Positions 17,187 through 25,748 of a stretch of DNA of 64,000 nucleotides are shown in pieces (within the stretch, counting starts at the first letter, position 1; the number at the start of each line of letters is the position of its first letter). The DNA is from Cellulophaga sp. L1A9 (GTDB lineage: Bacteria; Bacteroidota; Bacteroidia; Flavobacteriales; Flavobacteriaceae). A model generated the notes under the pieces. The model was not told the origin of the DNA, ran no database searches, and saw only the letters and a list, made by a program, of their open reading frames with translations. The position numbers and the translations under genes were made by a program. The DNA is taken from NCBI RefSeq assembly GCF_009797025.1, contig NZ_CP047027.1, positions 2,232,001-2,296,000 of the forward strand. The letters run 5' to 3'.

Positions 17187-17366
17187 TTAATTGTCATCTG
17201 TATGGTCGTCAATTTCGTCTCCTACTTCCTCAACGCCTTCGTCAATTTCGTCTCCTACTTCTTCAATTTTATCTTCTGTAGTTTTGTCTTCTCTACAACT
17301 TGTAAATGTCATTAAAGAGGCTCCTAAAAATAAGATTAAGAAGGTATTTATTATGGGTTTTTTCAT
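17187..17366 (-). CDS. Small acidic lipoprotein with a repeated VGDEID motif (59 aa)
   Basis: A 59-codon gene. A signal peptide (MKKPIINTFLILFLGASL) ends in the lipobox TSC at Cys24. The mature part of about 36 residues is very acidic and carries the near-tandem repeat EEVGDEIDEG / EEVGDEIDDH. The likely location is the outer membrane or periplasm. A role in cation binding or surface charge is only a guess. It follows the DUF1328 gene by 39 bases on the same strand. Confidence 0.72.
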   Translation of the reverse strand: MKKPIINTFLILFLGASLMTFTSCREDKTTEDKIEEVGDEIDEGVEEVGDEIDDHTDDN

Positions 17367-17405
17367 CGTTTTAATTTTAAGTTTATACGTGTATTATTTA
17401 TGTGT

Positions 17406-17567
17406 CTAGACCTTTTTTCTTCCGGTCAAAAGTGAAATAACAAAGAGTATTAAAAATATAAAGAATAATACTTTTGCGATGCTTGCAGCACCTGCTGCTA
17501 TTCCTCCAAAGCCAAATACTGCGGCTATAATTGCTAATATGATAAATGTGACTGTCCAACGTAACAT
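17406..17567 (-). CDS. DUF1328 (YtjA-like) small membrane protein (53 aa)
   Basis: A 53-codon gene with two hydrophobic helices, starting [20 protein letters not shown]. The central [18 protein letters not shown] segment is the DUF1328 signature, and the tail is basic. DUF1328 proteins are tiny inner-membrane proteins frequently found with stress genes; their biochemical role is unknown. It is probably co-transcribed with the acidic lipoprotein. Confidence 0.85.
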   Translation of the reverse strand: MLRWTVTFIILAIIAAVFGFGGIAAGAASIAKVLFFIFLILFVISLLTGRKKV

Positions 17568-17713
17568 AATGTTTGTTTTTAAGGGTTAAATTGAAGCTAG
17601 CATTTTGCTAACTGTCTGTTACAAAGATGCAACTGTTTTAGAGTTCGGATTAACGTAATCGATAAATTTGTTGCTCCATAAACAATTGATATTCTTTAAT
17701 TTATAGGGAATAA

Positions 17714-17743
17714 AAAAAGGAATACTTTAAAGTATTCCTTTTT
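17714..17743. terminator. 30-bp perfect palindrome terminator
   Basis: AAAAAGGAATACTTT is followed directly by its exact reverse complement. It lies downstream of the PA2169-type gene on the minus strand. Confidence 0.8.
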
Positions 17744-17767
17744 GGGTAAAATGTTGACTTTTAAGAT

Positions 17768-18217
17768 CTAACTGATGTTTTCCATCACTTTTTCTTTTGA
17801 TAAATCTAGTTCAATTTGATTCATCTGTTGTGTTAAAAGCGTGATTGTACTAGCAGGCAAATTTGTCTCTGATAAAACATCTTTGTATTCATCAATTGCA
17901 GCTTTCTCTCCGCGAATGGCTTCTTCTAGCATTGATTCTGCACTGTTGGAGGTTACAAATGCTTTAACATCCATCCATGTTCTATGTGCAGCTGCAGCTA
18001 AACTACCACTCTTCTCTATATTTTGACCAAAACTGTTTATTTCAGTTTTTAATTCGTGACCAAAATCATAGCGTTGCTTGCTTTTCCTAGTAAAGAATGT
18101 TTTTAAAACTGCATTATCTGTGTTCTCTGCAGCTTTCTTATATCCTTTTTCTGCATCATAAGTTTTTTCTAATAATGCGTTTAATTTATCTCCTACTTTA
18201 TCTGTATATGTACTCAT
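17768..18217 (-). CDS. PA2169/DUF2383 four-helix-bundle protein
   Basis: A 149-residue all-helical protein of the PA2169 family (DUF2383), a ferritin-like four-helix bundle. Markers are DKLNALLEKTYDAEKGYKKA at the start, the repeated Glu/His-containing helix RYDFGHELKTEI, and RGEKAAIDEYKDVL. Family members occur in stress and desiccation regulons, and their biochemical function is unsettled. It is monocistronic, and a TAACTTTG-like element lies about 55 bases upstream of the start. Confidence 0.85.
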   Translation of the reverse strand: MSTYTDKVGDKLNALLEKTYDAEKGYKKAAENTDNAVLKTFFTRKSKQRYDFGHELKTEINSFGQNIEKSGSLAAAAHRTWMDVKAFVTSNSAESMLEEAIRGEKAAIDEYKDVLSETNLPASTITLLTQQMNQIELDLSKEKVMENIS

Positions 18218-18270
18218 AATTATTGTATTAATGTGATGAGGTAATTTAATGCTACCTCTTTAGCATATTC

Positions 18271-18278
18271 CAAAGTTA
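18271..18278 (-). promoter_or_regulatory. Candidate -7 element (TAACTTTG) for the PA2169-type gene
   Basis: On the minus strand the sequence is GTAACTTTGG, matching the Bacteroidota -7 consensus TAnnTTTG. An identical GTAACTTTGG precedes the YtxH gene. No clear TTG lies at the -33 position, so activation by a regulator is possible. Confidence 0.4.
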
Positions 18279-18353
18279 CAATCTTAGCTTCGTTGCGATT
18301 AATCCATTAGAAGTTTAGATTGCCGCAAAAAAAATTGTTTCGTTAAAAAAATG

Positions 18354-19241
18354 TTAGGCTTCTTTTTGTTCCTTGCCGAACTTAAAATTTTCAGGGAAGT
18401 CTAGAGTTCTTATTGGGAACGGAATAGTAATATCATTTTTATCAAAAGCTTTTTTAATATAAATCATAGCTTCTGTTTTAGCCTTAGCAACTTCCAATGC
18501 GGAAGTTGAATCAATCCAAAATCTAGTTTCAAAATTTATAGAGCTGTCTCCGAATTCTAAATATAAAAAGATGACATCTTCTTCTTTTTCGACAGGCTCA
18601 AAATTAGAAACAATTGTTTTTATGACTAAGTCACGTACAAATTCTAAATCTGAAGAATAACCAACACCACAAGTTAATATTACTCTGGATTGTGCGGTGG
18701 ATGAAAAGTTTTTAATTGGGTTTTCTAACACCAATTTATTAGGTAAGTAAACTAAGTTGTTATCAGGTTGCCTTATGGTCACAGCACGTAAATCTATATC
18801 TATAACTTCACCCTCAAAATCATTACTCTCTATCCAATCGCCAAATTTTATTTGCTTAATATAGGACAGTACAATCCCAGAAAAAGTGTTGGCAAGAGCA
18901 CCTTGAAGTGCTAGTCCAACAGCTAAACCTGCTACTCCTGCACCCGCGAGAATGGTGTTTAGTGTTTTACTTAAGTCTAAAATACCTAACACCAGAAATA
19001 AACCAGCAAGTATTACTAGAACTGAAATGAGTTTAGCAATCACATTTTTCATTGATTTCTGAAGGCTACTCTTACTTAGTAATTTTAAGGTTAATCTGCT
19101 GATATATTTAGATAAAAAGATGACAATGATAAATACAACTATGGCAATTGCAATATTTGGGAGGTTGATTATTATATTATTCAACCACGATTCTAATCTA
19201 TCGGCCATTTTATTCCAAGCATCAGTTAATTGTATTTTCAT
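18354..19241 (-). CDS. MscS-family mechanosensitive channel
   Basis: A 295-residue small-conductance mechanosensitive channel, counting from the ATG at 19241; a longer frame reaches 19277. Three transmembrane helices are at about residues 25-115. The pore helix is Ala/Gly-rich (AGAGVAGLAVGLALQGALANT), followed by the beta domain (FSGIVLSYIKQIKFGDWIE and VDIDLRAVTIRQPDNN). It releases solutes on hypo-osmotic shock. It is part of the stress cluster and probably monocistronic. Confidence 0.93.
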   Translation of the reverse strand: MKIQLTDAWNKMADRLESWLNNIIINLPNIAIAIVVFIIVIFLSKYISRLTLKLLSKSSLQKSMKNVIAKLISVLVILAGLFLVLGILDLSKTLNTILAGAGVAGLAVGLALQGALANTFSGIVLSYIKQIKFGDWIESNDFEGEVIDIDLRAVTIRQPDNNLVYLPNKLVLENPIKNFSSTAQSRVILTCGVGYSSDLEFVRDLVIKTIVSNFEPVEKEEDVIFLYLEFGDSSINFETRFWIDSTSALEVAKAKTEAMIYIKKAFDKNDITIPFPIRTLDFPENFKFGKEQKEA

Positions 19242-19552
19242 GAGATTCTTTTTAAATGCAATACATTGGTGTTGCACTTTGGTTTGTTTTACTTTATCTT
19301 TTGGTATGTTGGTGTTATGTAAATGAAGAAAAAAAACATGGCCTCAATGTTTTATTAATATTGAAACCATGCTTTACCAACCAACATTATAAAATGTACC
19401 CAAAGATAAAAAGCTACAACCTTGTTAATGTGCTATATCCAATGTTTGATTAACTTTTTTAAATCTTTACGATAGTGTTAATAATAATAGTGATGTGTAT
19501 AGTATAAGTGTTTGTGAAAGGGGAACTTTGTAGGATTTGAAAAAACGGAACG
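19242..19552. other. 311-bp divergent intergenic region without a gene
   Basis: This AT-rich stretch lies between the divergent MscS and DUF2254 genes. A 65-codon plus-strand frame at 19256-19453 overlaps the MscS leader and looks spurious. A GTAGGATTTG stretch about 20 bases before the DUF2254 start resembles a -7 element, but the spacing is off by one. No hairpin was noted. Confidence 0.5.
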
Positions 19553-20830
19553 ATGATAAAATCTATAAGAAAATATTTAAAAACGTGGTATTACAAAGTG
19601 TTATACAGTATTGCATTTTATCCTGTCTTACTTAGTCTTCTCTTTTTAATTATTGCTATAACAACCAATAGGGCCGAAAGTTTGGATGTTATTATTAAAC
19701 TAAAGGAAAAAATACCCTATTTATTCATCTCTGATTATGACACTTCAAGGGCAATATTAAATACCTTAGTTGGAGGGATATTATCATTGACTGTGTTTAG
19801 TTTTTCAATGGTAATGGTGGTTTTAAGTCAAGCTTCTTCTAATTTTTCTCCTCGAGTTTTGCCTAGTTTAATATCAAATAAGAAGCATCAGTTAATTTTG
19901 GGATTCTATATTGGCACCCTACTTTACTGTATTTATTCACTCATTACCTTAGGAGCTAAAGGAGTAGATTCTAATGCTATTGGTCTTTCAACAATGCTTG
20001 CGGCGCTCTTTAGTATCGTATGTATCGTGTTTTTTGTGGACTTTATCCATAGTATATCTACTGCGATTCAAATAAATAATATTATAGATCGTATTTATAG
20101 CTCTAGTTCAAAATCTTTACAAAAGGCATATGATGCACAACATCAAAAAATCACCTTAAGTGTTTTAGAAACCGATAATTTTAAACCGCTACGCGTTAAG
20201 GAAACGGGGTACTATTTAGGTTTTGATGTTTCTTTACTGTCAGACGTTTATAAGAATGACGAGTTGCAGATAAATGTATTGCCTTATTTAAATGAGCATT
20301 TGTGGGAAGGAGATGTTATTGCTACAGTCTCTAAGAGTTTGTCTGATGAAAAAATGGACGATTTATTGTTTGGATTTAGTTTATCTAAAAACAGGAGTTC
20401 TGGAGATGAAGGAATTGGTGGTATGATAAAACTAATGGAAATAGCCGTAAAAGCAATGTCTCCAGGAATTAATGACCCCGGTACAGCTATTCAAGCAGTT
20501 ACAAAATTAGGAAAATTGCTATATCAAGCGGTAGCTTTTGCAAATGCTACTTCGGAGGCTGTAGCGCATACGAAGTGGATTGTTGTATCCCATAATGTCG
20601 CTATAGAAGAGTTATTGCGGATCATTGTGCAACCCATACGTTTTTATGCTAAAGAAGATTGTACAGTGTTGTATCAATTAATAAAAGCATTAAGTTATTG
20701 TTTGACCAATCCTAATATTTCTGTAGGTAATAAAGAGAATATTTTATTGGAACTTTCTATTCTTAAGGAAGATATAGAAAAGTATATTTCAAATGAAGTA
20801 GATAAGGATAGGCTATTGCAATTGTTTTAA
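19553..20830 (+). CDS. DUF2254 membrane protein
   Basis: A 425-residue DUF2254 protein. Four hydrophobic segments fall in the first 175 residues (about 18-38, 68-90, 112-135, 145-170). A soluble C-terminal half follows with the family block MSPGINDPGTAIQAV. Its function is unknown; family genes are often near osmotic or envelope stress genes. It is transcribed divergently from MscS and ends at a hairpin. Confidence 0.9.
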   Translation: MIKSIRKYLKTWYYKVLYSIAFYPVLLSLLFLIIAITTNRAESLDVIIKLKEKIPYLFISDYDTSRAILNTLVGGILSLTVFSFSMVMVVLSQASSNFSPRVLPSLISNKKHQLILGFYIGTLLYCIYSLITLGAKGVDSNAIGLSTMLAALFSIVCIVFFVDFIHSISTAIQINNIIDRIYSSSSKSLQKAYDAQHQKITLSVLETDNFKPLRVKETGYYLGFDVSLLSDVYKNDELQINVLPYLNEHLWEGDVIATVSKSLSDEKMDDLLFGFSLSKNRSSGDEGIGGMIKLMEIAVKAMSPGINDPGTAIQAVTKLGKLLYQAVAFANATSEAVAHTKWIVVSHNVAIEELLRIIVQPIRFYAKEDCTVLYQLIKALSYCLTNPNISVGNKENILLELSILKEDIEKYISNEVDKDRLLQLF

Positions 20831-20845
20831 TAATGTGCAAATAAA

Positions 20846-20877
20846 AAAAGCCGTAACATATAACTGTTACGGCTTTT
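20846..20877. terminator. Bidirectional hairpin terminator
   Basis: AAAAGCCGTAACA pairs with TGTTACGGCTTTT around a six-base loop, between the convergent DUF2254 gene and the YtxH operon. Confidence 0.85.
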
Positions 20878-20896
20878 AAATACAAATAGTATTCTC

Positions 20897-21103
20897 TTAC
20901 TTAAGTATTTTTTTAACCAGTAAAAGGGTGCTAAATTTTTTAGCTATGTTGTAGCCAGTTTGCAACCAATTTAATGGTGATAAATCTTCCTGAACTTTGT
21001 GCTTTAGACCTTTCAACTCCTCAATAGCAATTTTCCGTTCTAAGCTCAAAAGCTTCAAGTCAAGCTCAATTTCTTCGAATGAGGTATAATTTTTATTTCT
21101 CAT
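20897..21103 (-). CDS. Small hypothetical protein of the YtxH operon (68 aa)
   Basis: A 68-residue protein with a charged, helical N-terminal part (FEEIELDLKLLSLERKIAIE, coiled-coil-like) and a short hydrophobic C-terminal stretch (YNIAKKFSTLLLVKKILK). It is reminiscent of the YqjK-type partners of YqjE/holin-like proteins. The start codon overlaps the end of the holin-like gene by four bases (ATGA), so translation is probably coupled. Function unknown. Confidence 0.7.
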   Translation of the reverse strand: MRNKNYTSFEEIELDLKLLSLERKIAIEELKGLKHKVQEDLSPLNWLQTGYNIAKKFSTLLLVKKILK

Positions 21104-21450
21104 GAGTCAAAATACGTTTTAGATAATTTTTGAATAATGATGCGATCGATACTTTTTCTAACTAAATAGATAATTAGCACCAATAGAAAGAAAATTCCAC
21201 CAACAATTAAATACCCTAAAGCCATATTGTTAAAATAGTTCCCAAGGGCTGTTGCTCCTGCGATTGCAATAAAAATTAGACCTAAGACGCACAAACTACC
21301 TAGTAGGACAATCTTTAACACGTAAGAAGACAATGTGGTCAACTGTTGAAATACTTTTAATTCATAGTATTTTTTAGTAGATTTCACATAAGCTTCACCT
21401 GCTTCGGCTGCACTATTTGTAGTATCGTCTAAAGACTTTAAAATGCTCAT
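21100..21450 (-). CDS. Phage-holin-superfamily (YqjE-like) membrane protein
   Basis: A 116-residue protein with two long membrane helices (about 42-66 and 74-96) after a helical N-terminus, and a basic tail with YLVRKSIDRIIIQKL. It fits the phage_holin_3_6/YqjE-like group, which is chromosomal and not a lysis protein. The start is one base after the YtxH stop, and the end overlaps the 68-aa gene. The three proteins may form a membrane-associated stress module. Confidence 0.82.
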   Translation of the reverse strand: MSILKSLDDTTNSAAEAGEAYVKSTKKYYELKVFQQLTTLSSYVLKIVLLGSLCVLGLIFIAIAGATALGNYFNNMALGYLIVGGIFFLLVLIIYLVRKSIDRIIIQKLSKTYFDS

Positions 21451-21451
21451 G

Positions 21452-21781
21452 TTATGATTTCTGTAATTTCTTATTCTTAGCTTTTAATTCAGATAATTTA
21501 CTTTCTAAGGTAGTAATCACATCTTCTGTTTTGTGGCTTACATCAGAAACAATATGTTCTATTTGTGTATCTAAAGATTCTTTCTTAGAAGCTACAGAAT
21601 GTGCTGCTCTATCTCTTAAATCCATAGCTGTTTCTGCAAGAGTATCTCTAGTTGTTGCTGCTTGATCTGCGATTTTTTGCCTAGTATTAGACCCTCTATC
21701 TGGAGCAAATAAGATTCCTAAAGCTGCTCCTATTGCAGTACCTGCTAATATTCCTAATAATGTATTACTGTTATTATTCAT
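21452..21781 (-). CDS. YtxH-domain protein
   Basis: A 109-residue YtxH protein. It has an N-terminal Gly/Ala membrane helix ([20 protein letters not shown]) followed by the [10 protein letters not shown] motif. A long amphipathic helical tail with Lys/Glu/Ala-rich repeats resembles LEA or apolipoprotein-like coils. YtxH proteins are general-stress proteins of unknown mechanism. It is the first gene of a three-gene operon with the holin-like and 68-aa genes. Confidence 0.9.
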   Translation of the reverse strand: MNNNSNTLLGILAGTAIGAALGILFAPDRGSNTRQKIADQAATTRDTLAETAMDLRDRAAHSVASKKESLDTQIEHIVSDVSHKTEDVITTLESKLSELKAKNKKLQKS

Positions 21782-21831
21782 TTTATATGTTTTAAAATTT
21801 GTTATGATAACTGTATCTCAATTATCTACAC

Positions 21832-21839
21832 CAAAGTTA
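21832..21839 (-). promoter_or_regulatory. Candidate -7 element (TAACTTTG) for the YtxH operon
   Basis: The minus strand reads AGTAACTTTGG about 50 bases before the YtxH start. It lies next to GTTACTATTTGAGTAAC, an imperfectly spaced inverted repeat with 6-base arms. The same GTAACTTTGG precedes the PA2169-type gene. Confidence 0.4.
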
Positions 21840-21988
21840 CTCAAATAGTAACATAAAAGTTGTCTTAATTAAAAAATTGATTAACTGTAATGCTCGCTAT
21901 TTGAAAGCGTTAAGAATGGATTGGATTGCAATAAGCATTGCCAGGTTTAAGGGGTAAATTGTGTCCGTAACAACTAAAAAAGTATAAA

Positions 21989-22159
21989 ATGGATATTAAA
22001 GAAAATGATACAAAAACAAAGTTCATAAAAGAATCAGATGATGATACTGAGCACTATGTACTTCAGAAGAATAAAAAGACAAAATTAGGAGTAGGAATTA
22101 TAATAGCTTTTTTAGTGGTTTTAATCCTTGGCGTTGTACTGTCCGGTGCTTTTTTCTAA
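21989..22159 (+). CDS. Small single-span membrane protein (56 aa)
   Basis: A 56-codon gene. A charged N-terminal half (MDIKENDTKTKFIKESDDD) is followed by one transmembrane helix (VGIIIAFLVVLILGVVLSGA) ending at the C-terminus, so it looks tail-anchored with the N-terminus in the cytoplasm. No family is recognised. It lies between the YtxH operon (divergent) and a perfect terminator, which supports a real transcription unit. Confidence 0.65.
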   Translation: MDIKENDTKTKFIKESDDDTEHYVLQKNKKTKLGVGIIIAFLVVLILGVVLSGAFF

Positions 22160-22180
22160 GCATTGAGAACATGTGCAATA

Positions 22181-22217
22181 AATTAAAAAGGGTCACAATT
22201 TGTGACCCTTTTTAATT
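22181..22217. terminator. Perfect 17-bp hairpin terminator
   Basis: AAAAAGGGTCACA pairs with TGTGACCCTTTTT, extended by AATT/AATT, around a three-base ATT loop. It serves the convergent small membrane-protein and nitroreductase genes. Confidence 0.9.
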
Positions 22218-22219
22218 TA

Positions 22220-22843
22220 TTAATCTTCATCGTGTTTTATGGCTTTCCATTCATCCATAAATGCAAACTGACTCTGATCTATTCTTTGTCGTTCTTGCAA
22301 TTCTGCTTTCTGCAGTTCTGGAGATAACTTGTTTAATTCTCCACCATAATAACCTAATGCTATGGCTGTGCTGATGTGATAATCTTCTGGGATATTAAAA
22401 ATCTTCTCTATTTTTTTCCAATCTAAGCCTGCCATTTGATGTAAAGCGATTCCCATATACTGTGCTTGAGTGGTCATATTCCCTACAGCAAAACCTAAAT
22501 CGTGTAGTGCATGAAAATTATCTTGATGGTCATTTGTTTTTTCATGATATGCCGTAAGCATCAGCAGAGGTGCGTTTACAGCCCATTCTTTATTAAAATC
22601 ACTTAAGCAGGAAATTATTTTTTCATAAGCTTCTGAATTTTTCTCTGCATAAATAAACCGCCACGGCTGTATGTTATTACTACTAGGCGACCATCTAGCG
22701 GCTTCAAAAAGCTGATTTAAATGTTGTTTTTTTATCCTGACATCCTTAAATGTTCTAGGACTATAGCGTTGCTTTAAAAGTGCAAATATTTCATAATCAC
22801 TTTCAGCAATATTTTCTAACTGTATTTGTTCCGGTGATGTCAT
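22220..22843 (-). CDS. Nitroreductase-family flavoprotein
   Basis: A 207-residue nitroreductase-like protein. FMN-binding motifs are RYSPRTF near residue 27, WSPSSNNIQPWRF near 52-64 and the C-terminal ALGYYG loop. Such enzymes use NAD(P)H and FMN to reduce nitro compounds, quinones or flavins. The true substrate is not known. It is probably monocistronic, with a shared terminator just after its stop. Confidence 0.92.
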   Translation of the reverse strand: MTSPEQIQLENIAESDYEIFALLKQRYSPRTFKDVRIKKQHLNQLFEAARWSPSSNNIQPWRFIYAEKNSEAYEKIISCLSDFNKEWAVNAPLLMLTAYHEKTNDHQDNFHALHDLGFAVGNMTTQAQYMGIALHQMAGLDWKKIEKIFNIPEDYHISTAIALGYYGGELNKLSPELQKAELQERQRIDQSQFAFMDEWKAIKHDED

Positions 22844-22949
22844 AATCTTTTCTTTTTCACCTACAAAAGTACACCTACATTGGTTTTGCTATTGACGCTA
22901 AGCCATATTAGATTGATGCTTTTAAAAATCAAGGTGTTAAAAATTAGGA

Positions 22950-23978
22950 CTATAGTTGTTCTTTTCTATGGACTTCTTGTCCGTATTCATCTTTATAAAT
23001 ACGTAAAACAATTAAAAATAAACTAATAAGTAGTGGGCCAAAAATTAAGCCTATAAATCCAAATAGAGGGACACCAACAATAACGCCTATTAGGGTTATT
23101 AATGGGTGTACATTATCAATCCTTTTTAGAATGACTAGGCGGAGTAGGTTATCTGTAGATCCAATAACAACCAATCCGTAGATAAGTATTCCCCAGGCCT
23201 GAAAATCTTTTCCAGAAGCTAAGGTTAAGATAAAAACGGGTAATGTTCCTATAAATGTGCCAATAAAAGGAATCATAGAACCAACAAATACGATAACGGC
23301 CCAAAAGAAAGGTTGTTCGATATTAAATATTAAGAAACCAATAAGTGCTACAATACCTTGGGCAAAAGCTACCAACGGAATCCCTAAAGCATTGGAGCGT
23401 ACCATTGCTTGCACATCTTTACCTATAATTTTCAAATTATCATTACCAATAGGAATATATTCATAAAGAGACTCCCTTAGTTGTCTGCGATTGGTAAGCA
23501 TATAATACAGCATAAAATACATTAAACCCAAAGCAATAAGAATATTGAAAGTGCCACCAGCAAAAGACTGTAAGCTATCTGATATCCAACTGGAAACCGC
23601 CGAAGCATCTATTTTAGAAGTTAGGTCATATCCTAATTTATCTTCCCATGTTCCTAATTGTTGTTTACTTGCTTTGATTACATCTTCTGAGTGTGCAACA
23701 GTATTTTCTATTTTATTTGCTAGCATCAATATTATTCCTCCAACAGGAATTAGAATGCCTATGACCGATCCAATTAAGAGTACGCTTACAGCCAAATCAG
23801 AATTCCAACCTCTTTTTACTAACTTTCCCATGGGTTTGCGTAACAATACATAGAAGGTTATGGCTCCTAGAACTCCTGATAAGTAAGGGAGCATCTCTGT
23901 GAAAATTAATGATGCCATTAATAGAATAAGAAGTATTATAAATAACTGCCTAATCACTTTAGGATTTATTGCTTTCAT
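22950..23978 (-). CDS. AI-2E family transporter
   Basis: A 342-residue integral membrane protein of the AI-2E/PerM/YdiK family. It has about eight hydrophobic segments and the C-terminal family block GVPLFGFIGLIFGPLLISLF. Family members include putative AI-2 exporters and Na+/H+ antiporters, so the substrate cannot be fixed. Its ATG overlaps the stop of the YihY gene by four bases, so the two are translationally coupled. Confidence 0.9.
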   Translation of the reverse strand: MKAINPKVIRQLFIILLILLMASLIFTEMLPYLSGVLGAITFYVLLRKPMGKLVKRGWNSDLAVSVLLIGSVIGILIPVGGIILMLANKIENTVAHSEDVIKASKQQLGTWEDKLGYDLTSKIDASAVSSWISDSLQSFAGGTFNILIALGLMYFMLYYMLTNRRQLRESLYEYIPIGNDNLKIIGKDVQAMVRSNALGIPLVAFAQGIVALIGFLIFNIEQPFFWAVIVFVGSMIPFIGTFIGTLPVFILTLASGKDFQAWGILIYGLVVIGSTDNLLRLVILKRIDNVHPLITLIGVIVGVPLFGFIGLIFGPLLISLFLIVLRIYKDEYGQEVHRKEQL

Positions 23979-24916
23979 GATTTTATAGATTTAGATGGTT
24001 GTTCAGAATTTGTGTTGTTGTCTTCCAAAGCAACATAGCTTGGTGTAATTTTGTGGCCGTATCTTTTGGCGTAAATATAGGTGAACTCTGCACCGAAAAA
24101 TAGAATCAGGCAAGAATAAGAAACCCAGAGAAGTATTAAAACAATTGTACCTGCCGCACCGTAAGTAGAACCAGGATTTGCCTCACCAAAATAAAAGCCT
24201 AAAAGCGATTTTCCTATGACGAATAAGACTGCGGTAATTAAAGCTCCAATCCAAACTGTTTTCCATCGAATTTTTGCATCTGGCATATACCGGAACATTA
24301 GTGCAAATAGTACCGTTATGATGCCTATGGAGACGGTGAAGTCTAATAAATAAGCAATGTAAATTAGAATATCAGGAAAAACCTTCCTTATGTATTCGTT
24401 TAAAGCAGAGATTCCTGCAGTGACAATAAAACTAACTAACAAAAGAAAGCCAATGACCAAGATAAAAGCAAAACTTCTAGCTCTATCTGTTACCAATTTC
24501 CAGAAATTTGCGTTGGGGTTAGGCTTAATGTGCCACATTTCATTTAGGGATAATTTTAATTGATAAAATACCCCTGTAGCACCAAAAAGTAATGTTCCAA
24601 TCCCGATTATGGTAGAAATTAAATTTTCTTCCTTGTTTTGTGTTTCTGCAATGATGGTTTCAATAGCTTCTGCCGCATTACTGCCCAGAGCAGTAGAGAT
24701 TTCAGAGGTTAATCTTCCTTGAACAATTTCTGTTCCCCAAATACTACCTACAATATTTATGATAATAATAAGCAGTGCGGGTAGTGATAAAACCGCATAA
24801 TAAGCCACTACGGCACTTAGGCGCCAAGGGTTAGCTTTGTCCCAAGCTTTATAAGTGTCCACAATTAAAGAAGGTAAATCTTTAAGTTTAAATTTTTTCT
24901 CGCTGTTATCTAGCAT
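23975..24916 (-). CDS. YihY/virulence factor BrkB family membrane protein
   Basis: A 313-residue protein with six transmembrane segments. Family motifs are WRLSAVVAYYAVLSLPALL at about 31-49, GATGVFYQLKLSLNEMWHI near 115-133, and GAAGTIVLILLWVSYSCLILFFGAEF. YihY/BrkB proteins are inner-membrane proteins of unsettled function; the old RNase BN label is wrong. It is the first gene of a pair with the AI-2E transporter. Confidence 0.92.
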   Translation of the reverse strand: MLDNSEKKFKLKDLPSLIVDTYKAWDKANPWRLSAVVAYYAVLSLPALLIIIINIVGSIWGTEIVQGRLTSEISTALGSNAAEAIETIIAETQNKEENLISTIIGIGTLLFGATGVFYQLKLSLNEMWHIKPNPNANFWKLVTDRARSFAFILVIGFLLLVSFIVTAGISALNEYIRKVFPDILIYIAYLLDFTVSIGIITVLFALMFRYMPDAKIRWKTVWIGALITAVLFVIGKSLLGFYFGEANPGSTYGAAGTIVLILLWVSYSCLILFFGAEFTYIYAKRYGHKITPSYVALEDNNTNSEQPSKSIKS

Positions 24917-25036
24917 TAGCTTTAAAACTTTGTATTTATAGGTAAAAGTAATTATGAAGTTTTAATTAATTTAACTGTATCAATAAATATATTTCTTTAA
25001 TAAGTGAGATTCATTTTAAAAAGGTGATATCAGTCA

Positions 25037-25067
25037 TTGCTGATCTGTTTTGTGAAGCGTATTTTTG
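25037..25067 (+). promoter_or_regulatory. Bacteroidota-type promoter
   Basis: TTG at 25037-25039 and TATTTTTG (TAnnTTTG) at 25060-25067, separated by 20 bases. It precedes the lipoprotein gene by about 45 bases. Confidence 0.55.
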
Positions 25068-25112
25068 TAGTATCATCTTTTCTAAGGGTGATTTTTTAAA
25101 TAACAAACCACC

Positions 25113-25748
25113 ATGAAAAAAATTTTCCTTTTTATCATCTTAATTACCATAGCTAGCTGTAAGAGTACCAAGCTTGTAGATAGTTATAAGAATCCTGAAA
25201 ATGTAGTTTTCACAGCTTATAAAGTTTTATTGGTGGGCATGACCCCTAACGAGGAAACTAGAGTAGCCTTTGAAAGCCGACTCAAAGAAGAGTTTGATAA
25301 AAGAAAAATTGAATCTATGCGTAGCATTGATCTTTTTGATGTCAATTTTACAGCATCGGCAAAGACCGAAGAAGAATTAAGAGCGGTAGAGAGACAGTTG
25401 TTAGATAAAGATTTTGATGCGGTTTTGTTTGCAAAGGTGCTTGGCTCAGAAAGTAAGCAGACCGTAAGAAAGAAAATATCTGATTGGGGGAATTATACAG
25501 GTAAGTTTAGAGATGATTATTTACAGCATCAAGATATATATAATAGTACTGGATATTATGACCAGTTTAAAGTGTACCATACAGAAACCACATTGTATTG
25601 TATTTGTGAGGGCAAAGAACAATCTATGGTTTGGCGTGGAAGTATAGATTTAACAGACCCAAAAAATATAGACCAGTCTATAGATGAATATGTACAACTT
25701 GTTGTAAACGCTATGCAAGAACAAGATGTCATATTTAGAAAAAAATAA
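25113..25748 (+). CDS. Lipoprotein of unknown function
   Basis: A 211-residue lipoprotein: signal peptide MKKIFLFIILITIASC with lipid-attached Cys16. The mature domain has a KVLLVGMTPNEETRVAFESR stretch and alternates strands and helices (DAVLFAKVLGSE, ETTLYCICEGKEQSMVWRG), somewhat like periplasmic DUF4136-type lipoproteins. The link is weak. It is monocistronic at the right edge of the stress cluster. Confidence 0.75.
   Translation: MKKIFLFIILITIASCKSTKLVDSYKNPENVVFTAYKVLLVGMTPNEETRVAFESRLKEEFDKRKIESMRSIDLFDVNFTASAKTEEELRAVERQLLDKDFDAVLFAKVLGSESKQTVRKKISDWGNYTGKFRDDYLQHQDIYNSTGYYDQFKVYHTETTLYCICEGKEQSMVWRGSIDLTDPKNIDQSIDEYVQLVVNAMQEQDVIFRKK

Noticed and set aside
19256..19453. 65-codon frame before the DUF2254 gene
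   Set aside because: Starts inside the MscS leader region, ends without a terminator, and has a random Phe/Leu/Cys-rich composition.
21100..21450. Holin-like gene as part of a prophage
   Set aside because: It is tightly linked to YtxH and sits in a stress cluster; no phage structural, integrase or lysis genes are present.
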